Shown here: positions 1 through 4,660 of the stretch, in pieces
Layout of the letters: the number at the start of each line of letters is the position of its first letter
How positions within the stretch are numbered: position 1 is the first letter of the stretch
Source of the DNA: Phycisphaerae bacterium
GTDB lineage: Bacteria > Planctomycetota > Phycisphaerae > JAJVII01
Direction of reading: 5' to 3'
Length of the DNA: 5,634 nt
Assembly (NCBI GenBank): GCA_028706835.1
Contig: JAQTVL010000315.1
Span: forward strand, 1-5,634
Program-made: the position numbers and the translations under genes
Notes under the pieces: generated by a model
What the model was told of the DNA's origin: nothing
Database searches by the model: none
Seen by the model: only the letters and a program-made list of their open reading frames with translations

Positions 1-1441
1 CGCTGCCGACCACGTTGCCGGCCCACTGGGCGCCCTTGATTAACCGATCCGGCTGGATCGCCTTGACCAGCTCGTGCGGCGTGTCCTCGTCGAAGACGAC
101 AATGTAATCCACGCACGCCAGGGCGCTGAGCACCGCCGCCCGTTCCTGCTCCGTGCAGATCGGCCGGCTGGGGCCCTTGTTTCGCTTCACGGACGAGTCG
201 GAGTTCAGGCCGACGATCAGCACGTCGCCCTGCTCGCGCGAGAACTGAAGATACTGCACGTGCCCCGGGTGCAGGATATCGAAGCAGCCGTTGGTGAACG
301 CGATCCGCTTGCCGTCCTTGCGCAGCCGATCCATCTCGCGGACTAGCGCGGGCAGGTCCCACAGTTTGCTCCGCCCGCGGACGGAGGCGTGGACCTCGGC
401 CAGCAGTTCCTCCCGGCTGATCGGGACCGAGCCGAACTTTTCGACCTCCAGGCCGGCGGCCATGTTCGACAGGGCGACGGCCTCGACGGGCAGCAGGCCC
501 GCCTGGCCCCAGCAGACGCCCAGGACGGCGAGCACCATATCGCCTGCGCCGGTGACGTCATAGATCGTCCGGGGGCGGGTGGGGATCAGCGTGCCGGTGC
601 CGTCCCGGCTGCCAAGGTAGATGCCTTCCTTGTCCAGGGTGAGGACGACGTAGTCCAGGTCGGCCTTGGCGATCAGGCGGGCGGAAACCGCGAAAAGTTG
701 CGACGTGTCGGGGGCGCCGTCCCCTCTCCCTGGCCCTCCCCCCGAGGGGAGGGAATCAGATTGAAGCTCGCCAATCTGCTCGTCGGCGGCGAGTGATGCC
801 TCGTAGCGGTTCGGGGTGATCAGCGTCGCGCCGCGGTAGCGGGAGTAATCGCTCAGCAGGGCCGGGTCGACCAGAACGGGCACGCGCCGCCTTCGCGCCG
901 CCTTAATCAGCGCGGCGATCGACTCGGCGGCCAGGAAGCCCTTGTTGTAGTCCTGAAGCACCAGCACGTCGGCGTTGTCGAGGTGGGCGTCGATCCGGCC
1001 GTCAGCCAGGAGTTTCGTCAGCACGTCGGCTGGGCCGGTGTCCTCGCGGTCGACGCGGAGCAACTGCTGCGGGTGGCGATGCTGGGCGAGTCCGACCAGC
1101 CGGGTTTTCACGGTGGTCGGCCGGTCCGGCGTGACGGCCATGCAACTGGTGTCGCAGCCGAGCTGATCGAGCTGGCGGCGGAGGCAGGCCCCGCCGTCGT
1201 CGTTGCCGATCATCCCCACGCAGCAGACCGACGCGCCCAGGGCCGCGAGGTCGGCCGCTACGCGGCCGGCCCCGCCCAGCCGCTGTTCGCCGCGGACCAC
1301 GCGAAGCACCGGAACGGGGGCCTCGGGGTTGATCCGCTCGACGTCGCCGTAGACGTACTCGTCGAGCATGAAGTCGCCGACGAGGACGACGCGCGTCCGG
1401 CCGACGCGGGCGAGTTTCTCCATCAGCGATGCGTGATCCAT
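1..1441 (-). CDS. hldE: HldE, bifunctional heptose-7-phosphate kinase / heptose-1-phosphate adenylyltransferase (3' end cut by window)
   Basis: The protein phosphorylates D-glycero-D-manno-heptose 7-phosphate at C1 and later adenylylates the 1-phosphate, giving ADP-heptose for LPS-type glycans in the cytoplasm. The minus frame is open from ATG 1441 to the left edge (480 codons seen; E. coli HldE is about 477 aa, so only the C-terminal tail should be missing). The N-terminal PfkB/ribokinase domain shows GDFMLDEYVYG (22-32), RINPEAPVP (36-44), GGAGRVA (56-62) and the catalytic DVTGAGD (295-301). The C-terminal nucleotidyltransferase domain shows TNGCFDILHPGH (383-394, HxGH motif), NSDSSVKRNKGPSRP (413-427), then VDYIVVFDEDTP and KGAQW. 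Two oddities: residues about 227-244 are encoded by a palindromic repeat, and the usual GGAANVA is GGAGRVA. No strong Shine-Dalgarno is visible; Met7 is an alternative start. Function is well supported; substrate stereochemistry is from the family. Confidence 0.95.
   Translation of the reverse strand, partial: MDHASLMEKLARVGRTRVVLVGDFMLDEYVYGDVERINPEAPVPVLRVVRGEQRLGGAGRVAADLAALGASVCCVGMIGNDDGGACLRRQLDQLGCDTSCMAVTPDRPTTVKTRLVGLAQHRHPQQLLRVDREDTGPADVLTKLLADGRIDAHLDNADVLVLQDYNKGFLAAESIAALIKAARRRRVPVLVDPALLSDYSRYRGATLITPNRYEASLAADEQIGELQSDSLPSGGGPGRGDGAPDTSQLFAVSARLIAKADLDYVVLTLDKEGIYLGSRDGTGTLIPTRPRTIYDVTGAGDMVLAVLGVCWGQAGLLPVEAVALSNMAAGLEVEKFGSVPISREELLAEVHASVRGRSKLWDLPALVREMDRLRKDGKRIAFTNGCFDILHPGHVQYLQFSREQGDVLIVGLNSDSSVKRNKGPSRPICTEQERAAVLSALACVDYIVVFDEDTPHELVKAIQPDRLIKGAQWAGNVVGS
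721..760. repeat. Palindromic GC-rich repeat inserted in frame within hldE
   Basis: The core is a perfect 8-bp stem, CCCTCCCC at 734-741 against GGGGAGGG at 746-753, with a CCGA loop. It is flanked by CCCCTCTCCCTGG on the left and AATCAG on the right. Read on the hldE strand it codes for a Ser/Gly/Pro/Arg-rich stretch, QSDSLPSGGGPGRGDGAP (residues 227-244). This stretch lies between the TPNRYEA segment and the DVTGAGD motif. The hldE frame is unbroken on both sides (codon positions checked at 773 and 539). From memory, similar CCCTCTCCC...GAGGGGAGAGGG palindromes recur in many GC-rich environmental genomes, sometimes translated as PSPRGEG-like peptides. The outer boundaries are approximate. 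Confidence 0.65.
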
Positions 1442-1497
1442 GCGAGTCTCGTTTCCGGGCTGCCGGGTGAGGACGCGCGTTGCCCCCGGCGGCGTTG

Positions 1498-1526
1498 AGA
1501 ATATGGGAAAAGGCCGGGGAATGCAA
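1498..1526 (-). promoter_or_regulatory. Possible sigma-70-type promoter of hldE
   Basis: On the minus strand, TTGCAT (1526-1521) and TATTCT (1503-1498) are separated by 17 nt. They match 3/6 and 4/6 of the consensus. This would start an mRNA near 1491 with a leader of about 50 nt before the hldE ATG. The match is modest and overlaps the hairpin structure at 1508-1596, so this is a weak call. Confidence 0.3.
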
Positions 1527-1596
1527 TCCCCGAGCGCGGGCAAGACGAAGGCGATGTCTCGAACCGCGGTGATTGATGAGCGGGGATTGCCCGGCC
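1508..1596 (-). promoter_or_regulatory. Structured leader or terminator-like element upstream of hldE
   Basis: Read on the minus strand, three segments can pair in more than one way. GCAATCCCCG (1590-1581) is a perfect 10-bp complement of CGGGGATTGC (1532-1523). The same CGGGGA (1532-1527) can instead pair locally with TCCCCG (1520-1515). In the long form, GGCCGGG (1596-1590) can also pair with CCCGGCC (1518-1512), which is followed directly by TTTT (1511-1508). The shape resembles either an attenuator in a long hldE leader or a terminator for transcripts arriving from the larA side. The U run is short and the background is GC-rich, so chance complementarity remains possible. Confidence 0.35.
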
Positions 1597-1671
1597 GAAA
1601 GGGCCATCCTTGCGGGAATCGGCGTTGTCGCGGCGCGGTTGCCCGCTGAAATCATGCATCCTAACATTTAC

Positions 1672-1699
1672 TTGACATTAGGTGGATCTGTGCTATTAA
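1672..1699 (+). promoter_or_regulatory. Near-consensus plus-strand promoter with extended -10
   Basis: TTGACA (1672-1677) is a perfect -35 box. After a 16-nt spacer comes TATTAA (1694-1699), preceded by TGC (1691-1693), which makes an extended -10 (TGnTATTAA). The DNA from about 1651 to 1705 is clearly more AT-rich than its surroundings. A start near 1706 is expected. The promoter points opposite to every gene in the window, and no credible plus-strand ORF follows. It is the best promoter match I see here. Confidence 0.6.
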
Positions 1700-1705
1700 T
1701 TCAAA

Positions 1706-1916
1706 CTGGCGTGCTCGGCTGGAACCGAGCCGTTGGCTGGCGGCGGGTTGAGGTGGGGTGGGGAAGGCACCCGCAATCAAACCGATGTGACCTTGGAACC
1801 TTGATCGCAAGTCTCTATTTGACAATCACTTAGCAAGGTTACATCGGCGACAGTGTGTGACCTTGCTAAACCTTGCTGTAATGCTTGTCCGGGCATACGG
1901 TTACGCAAGGTTCCAT
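1706..1916 (+). ncRNA. Candidate structured non-coding RNA (unrecognised)
   Basis: This is an inferred transcript from the promoter at 1672-1699. Its first part holds a perfect 6-bp hairpin, GCTCGG / CCGAGC with loop CTGGAA (1713-1730), then a G-rich stretch (about 1738-1767), then the paired repeat units at 1782-1915. Two stems in those repeats contain mismatches that become G-U pairs only in plus-strand RNA (1789 with 1840; 1859 with 1840 and 1855 with 1844), which favours this orientation. No coding potential is convincing: the ATG at 1786 is followed at once by TGA, and the later ATG at 1881 opens only a frame shadowing the neighbouring gene. No clear terminator is seen, so the 3' end is a guess; read-through would run antisense into the 3' end of the LarA gene. 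I do not recognise tRNA, SRP RNA, tmRNA, RNase P RNA or a familiar riboswitch. Confidence 0.3.
1782..1915. repeat. Two ~70-bp imperfect hairpin repeats built from ACCTTG / CAAGGT modules
   Basis: ACCTTG occurs at 1790, 1798, 1860 and 1870, and its complement CAAGGT at 1834 and 1906. Unit 1 (about 1782-1847) and unit 2 (about 1856-1916) are offset by 70-72 bp, each starting with TGTGACCTTG and ending with GCAAGGTTnCATC. Unit 1 folds as CCGATGTGACCTTG (1782-1795) with CAAGGTTACATCGG (1834-1847), 14 pairs including one G-U. Unit 2 folds as AACCTTGC-T-GTAA (1869-1881) with TTACGCAAGGTT (1901-1912), 12 pairs with one bulge. Competing pairings exist: 1833-1844 with 1855-1866, and a perfect 10-bp TGGAACCTTG (1794-1803) with CAAGGTTCCA (1906-1915). 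It could be RNA structure, clustered operator sites, or a duplicated small mobile repeat. Confidence 0.75.
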
Positions 1917-1932
1917 CCCCGCTGGCAGGGCC

Positions 1933-3213
1933 TCACTGATCGCATTCCACCAGGACGTACGGCCCCTGCGGCAGGACGGCGATGGTTGCGTCGGGGCCGT
2001 GCCTGGCCAGCGCGACCGACAGGGCCTGCGAGAAATTGTCCGTCGACCGCACCCACAGCTTCGCCCGCTGATCGGGCGTGAGTTTGCTTTCGGCGATGAC
2101 GACCTCGGCCCTGGTCATGGCCTGGCTCATCTGTTCGTGCTGCCACTGGTCGATCAGGAAGTATGGCTTGTCGGGGTCGAGGATGGCGGCGCGGAAGCTG
2201 GCGAAATCGGGGAACGCCCCCAGCGTCTTCTGGAACTCCTCGCTGCCCAATCCCTCGCGGCAGCCGGAGGCGACCAGGATCGTGCCGCCGGGTTTGACCG
2301 CGGGGATCGCCGCCGTCACGCCCTTGATCGTCTGGTAGTAGGTCGCGTCCAGCGGGAACCCGCCGCCGCTGGTGATCGCGATGTCGCACGGGCGATCGAG
2401 TTTGGCGGACACGTGGGCGCGGATCACCGCCACCGCCTGGTGGAAGGTGGCTGTCGGGTCGCCGGCGAACGCGCCGGTCACGCGCTTCTGCTCGTCCAGC
2501 GTCACGTGGACGATGAACTCCAGCCCCGCGGCCCGGGCGATCTCGGTGGCGGCCTCGTGCAGCACGTTGCCCGGCAGGTTGCCCTCGCGACAGTTGCGGT
2601 TCTCCAGGACGCGCGGTGAGTGAAGCTGGCAGATGGTGTCAGCCGACGCCACGCCGATCGCGACCATCTTCCGCCCGCCGCCGAAGCCAGCCATCAGGTG
2701 CGGCTCGACGAACCCGGTGGCGATCTTCAGGTCAGCGGCCAGGAACCGCCGGTCGACGCTGGCCCGCGTGCCGTCCGAGGTCACGCAGCAGAAGTCGTGG
2801 GCGGCGGCGTCACGGGCGACGTGGTTCTCGATGCGATAATCGCGCGCAACGTCCGGCCCGGCCAGCCGCTCGATCTCCGCGGGCGAACTCGGCCGGTGCA
2901 GGCCGGTCGCGATCAGGATCAGGATGTCTTTGCGTGCGATGCCGGCCCGCTCCAGCGTCGCCAGGATCGGCGGGAGCATCAGCCGGTCTGGCGCAGGCCG
3001 GGTGTGATCGCAGATCAGCACGCAAGCGTTCCGCCGCCCGCGGGCCAGTTCGAGCAGCGGCTTGCCGCCGGTCGGCTTGGCGATGGCGGCGGTCAGGGCG
3101 GCAGCGGGGTCCGCCAGCGGCGGCGCGGGGGAATGCCGCAGGACGGCGGCGACGTTGTGGTCGGGCAGATCGACAGCGAGTCCGGTCGTGTCGTAGGCGA
3201 GCGAGATATTCAT
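1933..3213 (-). CDS. larA: LarA-family nickel-pincer-dependent lactate racemase-like protein
   Basis: This is a complete 426-aa protein of the LarA (DUF2088) family. LarA of Lactobacillus plantarum interconverts D- and L-lactate with a nickel-pincer nucleotide tethered to a lysine. The key residues can be placed with correct spacing: DHTRP (D69, R72), GLHRP (H106), EPH (H172), GGGRK (K182, the cofactor-tether position), LHSP (H198, nickel ligand) and YYQTIKG (Q294, K297). They correspond to D72/R75, H108, H174, K184, H200, Q295 and K298 of the characterised enzyme, as I remember them. Family members act on several 2-hydroxyacids, so the lactate assignment is only by family. No larB, larC or larE cofactor genes lie in the window. 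The start is the ATG at 3213; no Shine-Dalgarno precedes it, and a TAAAAT box lies 6 nt upstream, suggesting a leaderless mRNA. The gene sits alone between a terminator and a long non-coding interval. Confidence 0.88.
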   Translation of the reverse strand: MNISLAYDTTGLAVDLPDHNVAAVLRHSPAPPLADPAAALTAAIAKPTGGKPLLELARGRRNACVLICDHTRPAPDRLMLPPILATLERAGIARKDILILIATGLHRPSSPAEIERLAGPDVARDYRIENHVARDAAAHDFCCVTSDGTRASVDRRFLAADLKIATGFVEPHLMAGFGGGRKMVAIGVASADTICQLHSPRVLENRNCREGNLPGNVLHEAATEIARAAGLEFIVHVTLDEQKRVTGAFAGDPTATFHQAVAVIRAHVSAKLDRPCDIAITSGGGFPLDATYYQTIKGVTAAIPAVKPGGTILVASGCREGLGSEEFQKTLGAFPDFASFRAAILDPDKPYFLIDQWQHEQMSQAMTRAEVVIAESKLTPDQRAKLWVRSTDNFSQALSVALARHGPDATIAVLPQGPYVLVECDQ

Positions 3214-3219
3214 AACGGG

Positions 3220-3248
3220 ATTTTACCGAATCGAGGGAGGCGAGTCCG
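3220..3248 (-). promoter_or_regulatory. Possible promoter of the LarA gene giving a leaderless mRNA
   Basis: TAAAAT (3225-3220) matches 5/6 of the -10 consensus and ends 6 nt before the ATG at 3213, so transcription would start at or next to the start codon. The hexamer at the -35 distance with a 17-nt spacer (CGGACT, 3248-3243) matches only 3/6. The position, just after the terminator of the upstream genes, supports an independent promoter. Confidence 0.35.
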
Positions 3249-3251
3249 TAC

Positions 3252-3309
3252 AAAACGCTTGCGTTTTCGCCGGGGCCTGGTGATAGCCGCCTCTGCGAAA
3301 ACGCAAGCG
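3252..3309 (-). terminator. Intrinsic terminator of the secreted-protein operon
   Basis: GCGAAAACGCAAGCG (3295-3309) and CGCTTGCGTTTTCGC (3256-3270) are a perfect 15-bp inverted repeat with a 24-nt loop. On the minus strand the stem is followed directly by TTTT (3255-3252). The stem begins 22 nt after the TAG stop at 3332-3334. A second, smaller palindrome (AAAACGC / GCGTTTT, 3252-3267) is nested in the distal arm. The U tract is short, so the element could also be a 3'-end-stabilising or REP-like repeat. Confidence 0.6.
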
Positions 3310-3331
3310 GAAGACAACGCCGAAAGACAGT

Positions 3332-4633
3332 CTATTCCTGCGGCACGGACATCATGCGGTTCACCGCGTTGAGCAGCCAGGCACGCTTGGCGGCCAGGCG
3401 ATACTGATACATCGGGTCGGCCTCGTAGGGGAAGTAGGAGGCCGACGGGATGATGTCGGTGACACGATAGCCGGTGTAGCCGCCGATGGCCTGCCGGCTG
3501 CCGGCGACGCCGCCGACCGCCTGGTTGCCGGGGCCGCCGGGGCCGGTGTCCATGATGACCGGGCCGCCGTAGATCGGCTCGTTGTAGCCGGGGCCGAAGA
3601 CCGAGAACGGCGGGTGAACATAGAGGTCGCGCAGCCGGTCCTGCCGGGTCCAGAACCCGATCGGATCAGCGGGGCGGTTGACGTTGTATTCCGACGGCCC
3701 CGGGAAGATCGGGACGAACAGCAGGTCGGACACGTCGTAGGCGGCGACGGTCTTGGTCTTGCCGTCGGTGTCCTTGAACGGCGAACTCTCCCAGACCTTG
3801 CCGGAGATGTTGTACTGCGAGCGGGCGACCTTGATCTGGGCCCAGTTGTCCGGGTAGTTCATCACGCCCTGCGGCGGGATGGTCGCCTCCTGCACGTGCA
3901 GCAACTCGTCGCGGCGGGCGCCGTCGCGGGCGAGGTTGATCGCATACTGGTAGTGGACGCGCTCGCGGTCCAGTTCGAGCATCTGCCCGACGTCGATCAG
4001 CTCCCTGGCGGGGGCGTATCGGCCGTCGTCCCACAGCCGCTGATGGTCCAGCGTCCGCTGCTTGAGGACCGCGGGGTCGTCCTGGAGGTGCGTCCGCGTG
4101 CCGGGCGTGTTGGTCAGGGCGTTGTCCTTGGCAAGCTTGGCCTGCTCGGCGGCGGCGTCGACCTGGCCGGGCAGGCCGGGTTGGTTCGGGTCGACGGTCT
4201 TCGGCTGGCCATAGCCGGGGCCGAACGCCTCCGCGGGGATCGGCGCCTGGCCATACTGCTTGGCGACCTCGATGCGCTTGGCGGTGAATTCGGCTTTGTC
4301 GAGCGAGACCGCCAACTTGTCGGCGACGGTGCGGTATGCGGTCACGTCGCTCTGCGTGGCGGCGGCGGCGATGAGTTCCTGCACCTTGGCCAGGTCGGCC
4401 TTGGCGGCGGCGAACTGGTTGGCTTGCGCCTTCGCCTGCACCTGCACCAGCCCGAGGCGGATGTTGGCGAGGATGACCTCAAGCTGGGCGGCCTGGAGCT
4501 GGGCCTCGACCGGTTTGTCGACGGGCGCAACGACGGGCGGCGCCACGGCCGGCGGTGCAGCCTGGGCGGAAAGGGGGAGGGCAGCCAGGGCGGCCAGCAG
4601 GATCGCGACGGTGAGTGCGGTGAGCGTCTTCAT
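3332..4633 (-). CDS. Secreted protein of unknown function with YPDNW and YDVSDLL motifs
   Basis: I do not recognise a named family. Counting from ATG 4633 the protein has 433 aa. Residues 1-25 form a Sec signal peptide: Lys2, a hydrophobic Leu/Ala core, and LSAQA before APP as the likely signal peptidase I site. There is no lipobox Cys. A Pro/Val/Ala-rich linker follows (26-41), then a long Ala/Gln/Lys-rich helical or coiled-coil part (about 42-125), a Pro/Gly spacer (130-158), and a second helical, TPR-like stretch (about 185-250). Then come TIPPQGVMNYPDNW (251-264), AAYDVSDLLFVPIFPGP (297-313), a Gly-rich segment (347-390) and a Tyr/Arg-rich C-terminus. From memory, the YPD-W and YDV-DLL motifs resemble those in planctomycete secretin (PulD)-like proteins, but no secretin domain is present. 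It lies 27 nt after the HEAT-repeat gene, so co-transcription is likely, and a terminator follows it. An envelope or periplasmic role is inferred only. Confidence 0.8.
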   Translation of the reverse strand: MKTLTALTVAILLAALAALPLSAQAAPPAVAPPVVAPVDKPVEAQLQAAQLEVILANIRLGLVQVQAKAQANQFAAAKADLAKVQELIAAAATQSDVTAYRTVADKLAVSLDKAEFTAKRIEVAKQYGQAPIPAEAFGPGYGQPKTVDPNQPGLPGQVDAAAEQAKLAKDNALTNTPGTRTHLQDDPAVLKQRTLDHQRLWDDGRYAPARELIDVGQMLELDRERVHYQYAINLARDGARRDELLHVQEATIPPQGVMNYPDNWAQIKVARSQYNISGKVWESSPFKDTDGKTKTVAAYDVSDLLFVPIFPGPSEYNVNRPADPIGFWTRQDRLRDLYVHPPFSVFGPGYNEPIYGGPVIMDTGPGGPGNQAVGGVAGSRQAIGGYTGYRVTDIIPSASYFPYEADPMYQYRLAAKRAWLLNAVNRMMSVPQE

Positions 4634-4639
4634 TGCCAT

Positions 4640-4645
4640 CTCCTT
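4640..4645 (-). promoter_or_regulatory. Shine-Dalgarno site deciding the start at 4633
   Basis: AAGGAG (4645-4640 on the minus strand) directly touches the first in-frame ATG (4639-4637), leaving no spacer. It lies an ideal 6 nt before the second ATG (4633-4631). The second ATG is therefore the better start and removes two residues (Met-Ala) from the longer reading. Confidence 0.7.
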
Positions 4646-4660
4646 GTGAGGGCGGCGGTG

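Noticed and set aside
1002..1667. Long minus-strand ORF of 221 codons
   Set aside because: It overlaps the hldE 5' part in another frame and is Arg/Pro-rich, typical of a frame shadow in GC-rich coding DNA; hldE motifs are unambiguous.
1573..1833. Plus-strand 86-codon ORF in the intergenic region
   Set aside because: It starts upstream of the plus-strand promoter, has no ribosome binding site, shows no recognisable composition or domain, and crosses the hairpin repeats.
1819..1847. Second promoter from the TTGACA at 1819-1824
   Set aside because: No reasonable -10 box is found 15-19 nt downstream.
1782..1915. CRISPR array
   Set aside because: There are only two imperfect units with unequal internal spacing, modules in both orientations, and no uniform repeat or spacer length.
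1833..1918. Integron attC site
   Set aside because: The GTTACAT and GTTACGC sequences do not fit the GTTRRRY core, and no integrase or cassette ORF is present.
1701..1918. tRNA or other known RNA gene
   Set aside because: No cloverleaf arms with proper T-loop and anticodon arrangement, and none of the conserved cores of SRP RNA, tmRNA or RNase P RNA were found.
2620..3372. Plus-strand ORF of 250 codons opposite the LarA gene
   Set aside because: It is the antisense shadow of a gene whose catalytic residues are all in place; it also runs through the terminator hairpin.
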